Part shown: piece by piece, positions 18,627-28,340 of the stretch
Position numbering within the stretch: position 1 is the first letter of the stretch
How the letters are laid out: every line of letters begins with the position of its first letter
NCBI GenBank assembly: GCA_013288235.1
Contig: JABDCF010000001.1
Span: forward strand, 25,484-89,483
Direction: 5' to 3'
Source of the DNA: Bacteroidota bacterium
Lineage (GTDB): Bacteria > Bacteroidota > Bacteroidia > Sphingobacteriales > Sphingobacteriaceae
Length of the DNA stretch: 64,000 nt
The notes under the pieces: generated by a model
What the model saw: the letters and a program-made list of their open reading frames with translations, nothing else
Told to the model about the DNA's origin: nothing
Database searches by the model: none
Program-made: the position numbers and the translations under genes

Positions 18627-20456
18627 ATGGCAAGACGACGACTAAATAGCAGCAATTCACCCGAAGCAGAATTACCGAAAGCAAAATTAAACAGGCAAAC
18701 TTTAAATAATATTTCGCGCTTGCTATCGTACATCAGACCCTATCGCGGGAAATTTATAGCTGCTTTAGTGTTTTTATTTTTATCAAGCCTCGTCGGCCTT
18801 GCATTTCCATCATTTATAGGGGCTTTGATCGATACTGCGCAGGGTAAACATAGCAATGGTATTTTACCGGCAACAATAAAGGGCATACTGATTTTAGCAT
18901 TTATTGTATTGTTTTTACAAGCAATTGTTTCATTTTGCAGGATATTATGGTTTGTTAATGTTGCCGAACGCTCATTAGCCGATATACGTCGCGACACCTA
19001 TTTTAAGCTGATCACCCTGCCGATGAACTTCTTCTCGAACCGCCGGGTTGGAGAATTGAACAGCCGCATTTCGGCGGACCTCTCACAAATACAGGACACG
19101 TTAACTACAACGATTGCCGAAATGATAAGGCAAACGGTTTTACTGATAGGTGGCATTGCATTCATGGCAATAATTTCGGTAAAATTAGCCATCGCCTTAC
19201 TGATATTGGTGCCGCCGTTAATTATAGTCGCGCTGCTTTTTGGGCGCTTTATCCGGAAAATATCAAGAGAAGCACAGGATAAGCTGGCGGAATCGAATAC
19301 TATAATAGAAGAAACTTTACAGGGAATTGCAAATGTTAAAGCCTTTGTTAATGAAGCTTTTGAAGCAAGCCGTTACGGCAAAAACATTCGCGAGGTAGCC
19401 GACATAGCCATCAAAGGCGCAAAATACCGGGGGATATTCGTATCATTTATTGTATTGTGTTTATTTGGGGCTATTGTAGCATTGGTTGGTTATGGGTCTA
19501 TTTTGGTTAGCCATCATGAGCTTAAAGTAGGCCAACTGATCCAGTTTGCTTTGTATTCCACTTTTGTTGGCAGCGCTATGGGCAGTTTCCCCGATTTGTA
19601 CGCCAACCTGCAAAAAGCTGTAGGCGCAAGCGAACGTGTGCTGGAAATTCTTGATGAGCACGGCGAAGCCGTTTCCATCCGCGAAATCGACAACATTATC
19701 AACCAAAAAATTGAAGGGAACCTCTCCTTTTCAAACGTAGTATTTGCCTATCCGTCACGGCCGGAAATGGAGGTGCTTAAAGAAGTGTCTTTTGATGCCG
19801 CCAGGGGCCAAAAAGTAGCCATTGTAGGGCCAAGCGGTTCAGGTAAATCAACAATGGCTGCTTTAATCCTCCAGTTTTACCATCCGCAAAGTGGTACTAT
19901 ATTGTTCGATGGCAAGCCTGCAAGCGAATTTACGCTTACCGACATCCGTAACCAGGTAGCCATTGTGCCGCAGGATGTGCTGTTGTTTGGCGGTTCGATA
20001 TTGGAAAACATCGCCTATGGTAAATTGAGCGCTTCAAAAGATGAAATTATACAGGCAGCACAAAGGGCAAATGCGCACCAATTTATCATGTCGTTCCCCG
20101 AAGGTTATGAAACTATTGTCGGCGAGCGGGGTGTTAAACTATCCGGCGGGCAACGCCAGCGCATAGCCATTGCAAGGGCTTTATTAAAAAATCCATCCAT
20201 ATTGATACTTGATGAGGCCACCTCATCCTTAGATTCGGAATCTGAACGACTGGTACAGGAAGCCCTTGAAGAACTGATGAAAAACCGCACATCCGTTATC
20301 ATCGCCCACCGCCTCTCAACCATCCGCGAAGCCGATAAGATCATCGTATTAGAAAAAGGCCAGATCATTGAAAGCGGTAGCCACCAGGAATTACTCACCA
20401 ATAAGCAGGGGTTATATAGATATCTAAGCGGGCTACAGTTCGAATCACAGATTTAA
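18627..20456 (+). CDS. ABC transporter, permease/ATP-binding (MsbA-like exporter)
   Basis: TM domain plus Walker A VGPSGSGKST, signature LSGGQRQRIAIARA, Walker B ILILDEATSSLD. Confidence 0.95.
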   Translation: MARRRLNSSNSPEAELPKAKLNRQTLNNISRLLSYIRPYRGKFIAALVFLFLSSLVGLAFPSFIGALIDTAQGKHSNGILPATIKGILILAFIVLFLQAIVSFCRILWFVNVAERSLADIRRDTYFKLITLPMNFFSNRRVGELNSRISADLSQIQDTLTTTIAEMIRQTVLLIGGIAFMAIISVKLAIALLILVPPLIIVALLFGRFIRKISREAQDKLAESNTIIEETLQGIANVKAFVNEAFEASRYGKNIREVADIAIKGAKYRGIFVSFIVLCLFGAIVALVGYGSILVSHHELKVGQLIQFALYSTFVGSAMGSFPDLYANLQKAVGASERVLEILDEHGEAVSIREIDNIINQKIEGNLSFSNVVFAYPSRPEMEVLKEVSFDAARGQKVAIVGPSGSGKSTMAALILQFYHPQSGTILFDGKPASEFTLTDIRNQVAIVPQDVLLFGGSILENIAYGKLSASKDEIIQAAQRANAHQFIMSFPEGYETIVGERGVKLSGGQRQRIAIARALLKNPSILILDEATSSLDSESERLVQEALEELMKNRTSVIIAHRLSTIREADKIIVLEKGQIIESGSHQELLTNKQGLYRYLSGLQFESQI

Positions 20457-20661
20457 TCTGATTTTTATGATATCACAGATGCTTTAATGGCTCAAATTAT
20501 AAAAATCAGTGTAATCAAAAAAATCATGGTAAATCAAAGGTCAAGCGGGCTACAGTTCGAATCACAGATTTAGACGGATTTAACAGACTTCGCAGATGCT
20601 TTAATGACGGAGAATGGCATAAATCATAAAAATCATTTCAATCAGCTTAATCAACGGTCAA
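20426..20661. repeat. ~117-bp tandem duplication, two diverged copies
   Basis: AAGCGGGCTACAGTTCGAATCACAGATTTA occurs at 20426 (end of ABC transporter CDS) and 20543; CAGATGCTTTAATG and TCAACGGTCAAG/TCAAAGGTCAAG blocks also recur. Confidence 0.85.
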
Positions 20662-20713
20662 GATAGGTGATGAATAAACCCTTCTATTATTTATCCGTAT
20701 AACAGCTATATTT

Positions 20714-22381
20714 ATGCGGATGAAATTTCATTGTAACCTTCTTTTTATTGCTGCCGTCCTATTCCTCAGTAATTGCAACAATAGTGACTCAAGTGCAGAT
20801 AGCATCGCCTTTAAAAATATATCCAATATAGGCCCTGATACTACACGGATCGATCCTATCAATCAACCTTTAATAAATGTTGTCCGTCCTGGTGCGCCGG
20901 TTCCTTTAAAAAACATGTTCGGTATCAATGGTTATGAGTGGAATTTTCTTGAAAACCCCGGCAGTCCTAATGACAGGAAACATATTTACGAGGACAATAT
21001 GGCCCTTATAAAAACCTTCAGTTCGATACGGCACTATTTAAACTGGAACAGGATTGAAAGCACCAAAGGCGACTATACATTTAACCCGGCCTTTAGTGGC
21101 AACTGGAACTACGATGTTATTTATGAAAGGTGTAAACAGGATGGCATTTTAATTTTAGTTGACCTGAAGAATATGCCTGATTGGATGGTAAACACCTATC
21201 CAGCCAGTTCGCGTGACAATGAGAATGCACCTGCGCCTTATATGAAAAGCCTTGGCGACCCGGCATCGTACATTGCCCAGGCACAGGCAGCTTTTCAGTT
21301 TGCTGCGCGATATGGCTATAATAAAAATATAAACCAGTCATTAATTAAAGTGGTAACAAAAAAACGTTACCCGGACGATGTTCCAAATCAGCCAAACGTT
21401 GGCATGGGGCTTATAAAATATATGGAGTGCGGCAATGAGCGTGACAGGTGGTGGGGGGCTGACGAAACGCACCAAAACCCGGAAGAATATGCGGCCAACA
21501 TGTCGGCTTTTTATGATGGCAATATGGGCAAGCTTGGGCCAGGCGCGGGGGTAAAAACCGCCGACCCCAATATGCAGGTGGTGATGGGAGGTCTGGCATC
21601 CGCCGATATTAAATATGTACAGCGGATGATCGACTGGTGCAAAAAAAACAGGGGCTACAACAAAGACCGCAGCGTGAACTTATGTTTTGATGTGATAAAC
21701 TATCACCTGTACTCAAACAATGGTGATGTACGTACACATAAACGGGCTACAACAGGCATAGCGCCCGAATTATCAAACGATGGCAGCATTGCAAATGATT
21801 TTGTAAAACTGGCTAACAGCTTGCCGCAGCATCCTGAGGTATGGCTTACCGAAGCCGGCTATGATATTAACCCAGAAAGTTACCAGAAAGCTGAAGCAAT
21901 CGGCAAAAAAACCATCCTCGAAAACCAGGCCGACTGGATACTCCGCACATCGTTATTATACATAAGGTATGGTATTAAACGCGTGTTTTATTACCAGCTT
22001 TTTGACGACCATGCCGGCGGCACCACTCAATACGCCACATCTGGATTAAATGAAGGCATAAAACGTCGCCCTGCCGCCGATTATATTTTACAAACCAGCA
22101 AACTGATGGGCGATTATAATTATATAAAAACCATCAGCAAAGATCCATTGGTTGATCAATACCAGTTAGGCAATAAAACGATGTATGTTTTAACTATCCC
22201 TGACGAAACCGGCAGAACCGCGAAATATACTTTGGATTTAGGGAAAGCGGAAAAGGCAAATATTTATCATTTGAAGATAGGCGCCGATGTGATTGAGAAA
22301 ACCCAGGTCAGCAGTATAAACGGTAAGTTAAAAGTTGATGTTACCGAAACGCCTGTTTTTGTGGAAGGGGTTTTTAAATAA
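20714..22381 (+). CDS. Lipoprotein with glycoside-hydrolase-like (TIM-barrel) fold
   Basis: Lipobox FLSNCNNS; MECGNERD, VWLTEAGYDINP resemble clan-A GH acid residues. Confidence 0.6.
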   Translation: MRMKFHCNLLFIAAVLFLSNCNNSDSSADSIAFKNISNIGPDTTRIDPINQPLINVVRPGAPVPLKNMFGINGYEWNFLENPGSPNDRKHIYEDNMALIKTFSSIRHYLNWNRIESTKGDYTFNPAFSGNWNYDVIYERCKQDGILILVDLKNMPDWMVNTYPASSRDNENAPAPYMKSLGDPASYIAQAQAAFQFAARYGYNKNINQSLIKVVTKKRYPDDVPNQPNVGMGLIKYMECGNERDRWWGADETHQNPEEYAANMSAFYDGNMGKLGPGAGVKTADPNMQVVMGGLASADIKYVQRMIDWCKKNRGYNKDRSVNLCFDVINYHLYSNNGDVRTHKRATTGIAPELSNDGSIANDFVKLANSLPQHPEVWLTEAGYDINPESYQKAEAIGKKTILENQADWILRTSLLYIRYGIKRVFYYQLFDDHAGGTTQYATSGLNEGIKRRPAADYILQTSKLMGDYNYIKTISKDPLVDQYQLGNKTMYVLTIPDETGRTAKYTLDLGKAEKANIYHLKIGADVIEKTQVSSINGKLKVDVTETPVFVEGVFK

Positions 22382-22443
22382 TACCCATACTTTTTATGTG
22401 TATTCGCCTTCTAAATGTATCTCCATTTTTACCAGGGCATTTC

Positions 22444-23862
22444 TCAACTATCTTTTGCGTTGTCATTATTCCTTTTTTTAAATTGTAAACGGTACCTTCT
22501 TAATTTCTGGTGCATATACCCCCTCCGCTTCATCGATTCGGACAAAGAGGCTTCATCCGAATAAAATTCATCAAATATTTTGGGGACTGCTATACGCTGT
22601 GAGCTGTAAATACCTGAATGTCCGCTAAAAAAGTAAGCGGTAAAGCAAGCAATAGCAAACAGTAAAACATGTTCTCCGCCAAATAATTCAACACCCATAA
22701 ACGTACAGGCGAGCGGCGTATTTGTGGCCCCGGCAAAAACCGCAATAAAGCCCAGGCCTGCAAAAAGGCTTACAGGCGCGTTGAGTAAACCTGCCAATGT
22801 GTTGCCCAGCGTAGCGCCTATGTAAAACAGCGGCGTAACCTCACCCCCTTTAAAGCCTGTACCAAGCGTAATAGTTGTATATATTGTCTTCCATAACCAA
22901 CTCCAGGTATCAGCCCCGTTTGCGTTGAAGGCCGAAGGGATTGTTACCGCGCCCGGATGTTCCGCGGCTACCCCGAGGCTAAGATAATCGGGCTTGCCGA
23001 TAATGAAAGTAAGACCTATAATAATTAAACCGCCTAAAACCGGTATCATCCATTTATCCCTGAATATTTTAAAGCAAACATTTTTTATTTCGTGTACCAT
23101 CCCGGCAAAAAGAAAACTGGCCAGCCCGAAAGCCGCCGACGCGATAATTACCTTTCCCAGCAAAAGAATATCAAAATGAAAGATACCAGGCATTAAAACA
23201 GGCGTTTGTGTGGCTAAAGCCGCAATATGATATTGCACATGGGATACATGCCAGGCGCTTACAGTCAAATCGCCTACCACAGCAGCAATTAATGCAGGCA
23301 ATAAGGCATCATATTGTACCCTGCCGATGGTTAAAACCTCCATAGCAAAAACCGCTCCTGTAACAGGGGTTCCAAATACGGCCCCAAAACCAGCTGCCAC
23401 ACCAGCCGTCAATATCATCCGCATATCTACCCCTTTTAGCTTGAACCATCCACCGATCATCCCCGCTACGCTCCCACCGATCTGTACAGCTGTTCCTTCG
23501 CGGCCTGCCGAGCCGCCGAATAAATGGGTAATGATAGTTGTAATTAAAATTATTGGCGCCATCCTTTTAGGAACGCCCCCGCCTGCTTCGTGTATTTCGT
23601 CCATTATAAGGTTGTTGCCCCTTTCGGATGATTCACCTGCAAAACGATATATAAAATGTATGAGCACCCCTGCTAAGGGCAGCAAAAACAGCAACCATGT
23701 ATGATTAAACCTGAAATGGATAGCGGCATCAAGCAGCCACAGAAAAAAAGCGACCACGCTGCCTATGGCAACAGCAATAGGAAGAATTAAATATGTCCAG
23801 CGGACAAGGTGTTTTATAATGGCAAAATGTTCTTTTAATGAAATAGACTTGTTAGATGTCAT
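22444..23862 (-). CDS. CLC-type channel/antiporter, probable fluoride/proton antiporter (CLC-F)
   Basis: CLC architecture with GNNLIMDEIHE at the selectivity-filter position (CLC-F type instead of GSGIP) and GGSAGREGTAVQIGGSVAG. Confidence 0.88.
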   Translation of the reverse strand: MTSNKSISLKEHFAIIKHLVRWTYLILPIAVAIGSVVAFFLWLLDAAIHFRFNHTWLLFLLPLAGVLIHFIYRFAGESSERGNNLIMDEIHEAGGGVPKRMAPIILITTIITHLFGGSAGREGTAVQIGGSVAGMIGGWFKLKGVDMRMILTAGVAAGFGAVFGTPVTGAVFAMEVLTIGRVQYDALLPALIAAVVGDLTVSAWHVSHVQYHIAALATQTPVLMPGIFHFDILLLGKVIIASAAFGLASFLFAGMVHEIKNVCFKIFRDKWMIPVLGGLIIIGLTFIIGKPDYLSLGVAAEHPGAVTIPSAFNANGADTWSWLWKTIYTTITLGTGFKGGEVTPLFYIGATLGNTLAGLLNAPVSLFAGLGFIAVFAGATNTPLACTFMGVELFGGEHVLLFAIACFTAYFFSGHSGIYSSQRIAVPKIFDEFYSDEASLSESMKRRGYMHQKLRRYRLQFKKRNNDNAKDS

Positions 23863-23915
23863 TTTGTATTTTGTTTTTATTAAAAGGGGTTACCATTCCG
23901 TGATAACAACCGGCT

Positions 23916-24353
23916 TTATTCTCTATCTGGTACAACAAATACAGGTATAGAGGACTCGTGGATAATGGATTCGGCAACGCTGCCATTGAATAGTTTGTTT
24001 AACCCGGTGCGGCCATGGGTACCGGTAACAATTAGTTCGGCCTTTACTTTTAGTGCAGTTTTTAAAATGGTTTCCTGTATTTCACCTACTGGCATTAATA
24101 GTTCTGTTTCAATTCCTTTGCTATACTTATCTTTCATATTGATTAAGAAAGCTTTTGTTTTTTCCTGTTCAGAGGCTAACATATCGTCCGGAAAAATGCC
24201 GGCATCCGGGTTCCCTAATGATCGTATAACATCGATAACACTTATCAGGGTAACTTCCGCTCCAAGTTCCCTCGCCAAACCAAATCCGTATTTTATGGCT
24301 TTGATGGATGGTTCGCTATCATCAGCAACAATTAATATTTTATTTGTCTTCAT
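23916..24353 (-). CDS. Universal stress protein (UspA family)
   Basis: ILIVADDSEPSIKAIKYGFGLA and VTGTHGRTGLNKLFNGSVAESIIHESSIPVFVVP. Confidence 0.93.
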   Translation of the reverse strand: MKTNKILIVADDSEPSIKAIKYGFGLARELGAEVTLISVIDVIRSLGNPDAGIFPDDMLASEQEKTKAFLINMKDKYSKGIETELLMPVGEIQETILKTALKVKAELIVTGTHGRTGLNKLFNGSVAESIIHESSIPVFVVPDRE

Positions 24354-24354
24354 T

Positions 24355-24738
24355 TTAAATACTCCTCGCTAATAAAATACCTGTATAGGTGGCCAACAAG
24401 CCAATAGCCAGGCTTCCGAAAGCATAACCAAGAAAAGTAAGTACCTGGTTATTGCTCAACAGCTGTATATTTTCGAGTGAGAAAGATGAAAAGGTAGTAT
24501 AACCGCCGCAAATACCGGTTACCAGGAAAAGCCTCCAGGGCATGGATACGGCACCGAAACGGACTTCCGTAAAATAAAACATGAGGAAACCGATCAAAAA
24601 GCAACCAGTTATATTTACCACGAGGGTACCAAAGAAAGGATAGGCCGATGCAACATTACCAAGTACCCAGCGGCTCAATAAATAACGGCATAAACTGCCT
24701 ATGCCGCCCCCAACAAATATTAAAAGCCAGGTTTTCAT
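24355..24738 (-). CDS. crcB: Fluoride ion channel CrcB/Fluc
   Basis: GGGIGSLCRYLLSRW, TLVVNITGCFLIGFL, GICGGYTTFSSFSLE. Confidence 0.95.
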   Translation of the reverse strand: MKTWLLIFVGGGIGSLCRYLLSRWVLGNVASAYPFFGTLVVNITGCFLIGFLMFYFTEVRFGAVSMPWRLFLVTGICGGYTTFSSFSLENIQLLSNNQVLTFLGYAFGSLAIGLLATYTGILLARSI

Positions 24739-24801
24739 TCGCGAAATTTAAAGTTTTTTACCTGCATAATTGTAACACTCAAAGCTTCAGCTTAAGATAA
24801 T

Positions 24802-24861
24802 TTGCAGGCGCCATCAGTCCCTAAAACGGACGGTTTATAACAGGAAGGCACCATTTCCGGC
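24802..24861 (-). ncRNA. Fluoride (crcB) riboswitch
   Basis: Minus strand CCGGAAATGGTGCCTTCCTGTTATAAACCGTCCGTTTTAGGGACTGATGGCGCCTGCA: P1 GGA/UCC, loop GGUGCC able to pseudoknot with GGCGCC, P3 GUCC/GGAC, conserved UGAUG; ~65 nt upstream of crcB. Confidence 0.93.
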
Positions 24862-24878
24862 TGCAATATAGGGAAAAT

Positions 24879-24964
24879 GTTGTAATGTTGGAAAGTTGAA
24901 ATGTTGTAAGGTTCATTAATTACCATAACATTCCAACCTTACAACATTCAAACATTTCAACAAC
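24879..24964. repeat. Intergenic inverted repeat, TTGAAATGTTGTAAGGTT word family; arms ~24879-24913 and ~24935-24964
   Basis: AATGTTGTAAGGTT / AACCTTACAACATT perfect core of 14 bp plus flanking words. Confidence 0.85.
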
Positions 24965-24969
24965 TACCT

Positions 24970-25686
24970 CTACTTCACTCCCATGGCATATTTTATACCG
25001 CCTAAAAGATGGCCTAAATAAAGCGGATCAGCGTACGATTCATCAGTATGGCCTAAGGCAGTATAGAATGCGCGACCACCGTCATATTCATGATACCAGC
25101 TCATCGGGTGGTTATCGCCGTTATTGCCGCCATTGTATGTTTTTTCGTCAATGGTGATCAGTATATGCAGGTTTGGCGCTATCCATTTAAAGTTATACCA
25201 TTCATCAAGCCTTTTCCACTCGGCAGGTAAGTGTTTGGTAGCTATAAAGTTACGGTCGACTATATGAAGTGTTGCAACCTGCTGCTGGCTCGGATGGTTC
25301 CTGAAATACGCCCCTACCAAATTGCCATACCAGGCCCAGTTATATTCGGTATCTGTAGCCGAATGTACGCCAACGAAGCCACCACCCGCGCGGATATATT
25401 TTTCAAATTCAGCCTGCTGTGCATCATTCAAAACATCGCCGGTGGTGCTTAAAAAAATCACTGCTGCATATTGCTTTAAATTATCATAAGTAAATTTTGA
25501 TGCATCGGTAGTCGTATCAACATCAAAATTATTTTCATGCCCAAGTTTAATAATTGCAGGAATCCCAACAGCAATAGAAGCATGGTGAAATCCTGCTGTT
25601 TTAGAGAAGATCAATACTTTCGGCTTTGCATAAATGCTTGCCGCCGAAAAGCATAATAATATGTAAATGAATAATTTATGTTTCAT
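24970..25686 (-). CDS. ThuA domain-containing protein
   Basis: KPKVLIFSKTAGFHHASI, GGGFVGVHSATDTEYNWAWYGNLVGAYFRNHP, PMSWYHEYDGGRAFYTALGHTDESY. Confidence 0.93.
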   Translation of the reverse strand: MKHKLFIYILLCFSAASIYAKPKVLIFSKTAGFHHASIAVGIPAIIKLGHENNFDVDTTTDASKFTYDNLKQYAAVIFLSTTGDVLNDAQQAEFEKYIRAGGGFVGVHSATDTEYNWAWYGNLVGAYFRNHPSQQQVATLHIVDRNFIATKHLPAEWKRLDEWYNFKWIAPNLHILITIDEKTYNGGNNGDNHPMSWYHEYDGGRAFYTALGHTDESYADPLYLGHLLGGIKYAMGVK

Positions 25687-25710
25687 GATTTTATTTATTA
25701 GATTTATGTT

Positions 25711-25810
25711 AGTTGATTAGGTTGATTGAGTTGGATTGGGTTGATTAAGTTAAAAATTTGAGTACAGATAACTATTCACTTAATCAACCTATTCAACTTA
25801 ATCAACTCAA
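25711..25810. repeat. Inverted repeat, TTGATTGGGTTGATTAAGT word family; right arm overlaps the 3' end of the GMC gene
   Basis: Left ~25711-25755, right ~25777-25810; core ACTTAATCAACC. Confidence 0.8.
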
Positions 25811-27520
25811 ATTGCCTTTCTTCAACTCATCCACAGCAAAATTAGCCGCCCTTGCCGTTAACGCCATGTAAGTCAATGATGGGTTTTGGCAAGCCGATGA
25901 AACCATGGCCGAACCATCGGTAACAAATACATTTTTAGCGTCCCAAACCTGGTTATGCTCATTTAATACCGATGTTTTGGGGTCGCGGCCCATACGTGCA
26001 GAACCCATTTCATGAATACCATCGCCAACGTGGTGCCCGCTATCCCATGATCTTATGTTTTTCACACCGGCTATATCCAGCATCTCCCGGGCTTCCTCAA
26101 CTATGGCAATGCGCATTTTTTTCTCGTTATCTTTTATTTCGGCATCCATCGCCAAAATCGGCAGGCCCCATTTGTCTTTCCGGGTTGGGTCAAGGGTTAT
26201 TTTATTTTCGTGATATGGGAGTAGCTCGCCAAAACCGCCTATGCCTATCGCCCATTGGCCTGGTTCTGTAATAGCCTCCTTAAATGCAGCGCCGATATTA
26301 AGTTCAGCAACATTCCTGCTCCATCCATCCCTGCTGGCACCGCCCTGGTAGCCAAAACCGCGTATAAAATCGCGTTTACCATCGCCCGGAAGGTTGGCAA
26401 ACCGTACTACATAAATACCATTCGGCCTCCTGCCAAAATAATATTTATCCTCATAGCCCTCTACCGTGCCCGATGCACCAAGATTATAATGGTGATCCAT
26501 TATATTATGGCCAAGTTCACCGCTGCTGCTCCCCAGCCCGCCCGGCCAAATATCTGTTGCCGAATTCATTAATACCCATGCACTGTTTAAAGTTGAAGCA
26601 TTTACAAATACAACTTTTGCATGGTATTCATAAGTTTGGTGCGTTTCGGCATCAACTATCTCTACCCCTGTTGCTTTCTGGGTGTTTTTATCGTAGATTA
26701 TCCTGGTGACGATAGAAAATGGTCTTACCGTTAAATTGCCTGTAGCGACAGCGGCTGGTAAAGTAGATGATTGTGTACTAAAATATCCCCCGAAAGGGCA
26801 TCCTTCCCAGCATCGGTTGCGAAAATGGCAGGCGGTACGCCCCGGAATCGCTTCAGTAAGGTTTGCGCTGCGGCCGATGATCATGTGGCGGGTATTGTTA
26901 TAATGTTGTTTTATCCGCGCCGATACATCTTTTTCAACGCAATTCATATCCATCGGCTTCAAAAAGTGACCATCCGGCAATTGCGGCAGTCCTTCTAACG
27001 AACCATTTACCCCCGCAAATTTTTCAACATGATCGTACCATGGGGCAAGGTCTTTATAGCGGATAGGCCAATCTATCGCCCAGCTATCTTTTAAATTTGC
27101 TTCGAAATCAAAGTCGCTCCAGCGGTAGCTTTGGCGTCCCCACAAAATGGAACGTCCGCCCAATTGATAAGCACGCCACCAGTTAAATGGCTTTATTTCG
27201 GTATAAGGGGCATCCTGTTCATTGGCCCAATAATCCATTATCGGTTCAGAAGCGCCCCATCCTCGTGATATAACCGGGCGTATTTTGCGCTGCTCCTGCG
27301 TAACGCTACCCCTGTGTTCAAACTCCCATGGGTCTTTTGCGGCCGACTTATAATCTTTTAAATGTTCAAAATTGCGGCCACGTTCCAGCATTATGGTTTT
27401 TAAGCCACGCTCGGTCAATTCTTTGGCCGCCCATCCTCCGCTTATACCCGAGCCAATAACAATTGCATCATAAGTATATTGGGCCTTGGCCTTGTTGTTT
27501 ACATTAACAGGATCTGCCAT
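25802..27520 (-). CDS. GMC family oxidoreductase
   Basis: FAD motif YDAIVIGSGISGGWAAKELTERG and C-terminal GSARMGRDPKTSVLN...VTDGSAMVSSACQNPSLTYMALT. Confidence 0.93.
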   Translation of the reverse strand: MADPVNVNNKAKAQYTYDAIVIGSGISGGWAAKELTERGLKTIMLERGRNFEHLKDYKSAAKDPWEFEHRGSVTQEQRKIRPVISRGWGASEPIMDYWANEQDAPYTEIKPFNWWRAYQLGGRSILWGRQSYRWSDFDFEANLKDSWAIDWPIRYKDLAPWYDHVEKFAGVNGSLEGLPQLPDGHFLKPMDMNCVEKDVSARIKQHYNNTRHMIIGRSANLTEAIPGRTACHFRNRCWEGCPFGGYFSTQSSTLPAAVATGNLTVRPFSIVTRIIYDKNTQKATGVEIVDAETHQTYEYHAKVVFVNASTLNSAWVLMNSATDIWPGGLGSSSGELGHNIMDHHYNLGASGTVEGYEDKYYFGRRPNGIYVVRFANLPGDGKRDFIRGFGYQGGASRDGWSRNVAELNIGAAFKEAITEPGQWAIGIGGFGELLPYHENKITLDPTRKDKWGLPILAMDAEIKDNEKKMRIAIVEEAREMLDIAGVKNIRSWDSGHHVGDGIHEMGSARMGRDPKTSVLNEHNQVWDAKNVFVTDGSAMVSSACQNPSLTYMALTARAANFAVDELKKGNLS

Positions 27521-27689
27521 AATGGTTTTTCAATTTGGGGCGTAAAACAGGATAAATAATTGGATACACAATTATATTAATTAAAACCAACTATAACAAT
27601 GTTTAATTGTACGCAAAACAATTAACTATAAAATTGTTACCCATTTTATAAACTCAAAATTTTAGTAATTTGCCCTGCTATTAAACACT

Positions 27690-28214
27690 ATGAGCATTAC
27701 GGCCTATGGCTTACAGGATATAAAAAAAGAGCTGCAGCATTTATCATCGCTGCAAATAGCCGACTTATGCCTGCGGCTGGGGCGTTATAAAAAAGAAAAC
27801 AAGGAACTGCTGGCTTATTTATTATTCGAGGCGGATAATGAACAGGCCTTTATCGAAAAAATAAAAGCCGAAGTTGGGTTTATGTTTAGCCAGCTGCCAT
27901 CGCAAAGTTATTTGGCGGCAAAATACATCCGTAAAATATTGAGGCTGATAAGCAAATACAATAAATTTATCGGTTCAAAACAAGCAGAAATCGACCTACT
28001 TTTAAACTTTTGCTATAATTACATTCAATATAGCGATAGAAAGACATCTTACAAGCCTTTGCGGCTGATACTTACCAGGCAAGTGCTAAAAATACAAAGC
28101 CTTGTAAGTAAGCTGGATGAAGACCTGCAATTGGATTTTGCCAACGACTATAATAACATGCTTACAGAAGCTGCAAGTAAGTTTCCGTGGTTTTATAAAG
28201 ACGAGTATTTGTAA
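27690..28214 (+). CDS. Hypothetical protein (DUF6155-like)
   Basis: Intact ORF with good context; family assignment tentative. Confidence 0.5.
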   Translation: MSITAYGLQDIKKELQHLSSLQIADLCLRLGRYKKENKELLAYLLFEADNEQAFIEKIKAEVGFMFSQLPSQSYLAAKYIRKILRLISKYNKFIGSKQAEIDLLLNFCYNYIQYSDRKTSYKPLRLILTRQVLKIQSLVSKLDEDLQLDFANDYNNMLTEAASKFPWFYKDEYL

Positions 28215-28340
28215 GTAAGTCTTAAGCCAAAAGTCGTAAGTCTTAAGTAAAGAAAAGATTAAAATACAATTTAAGACTTCGATTAAACAAACTGTAACAT
28301 TCGTAGCAAACTAACATCTAACCAATAAAATTAACTGATA

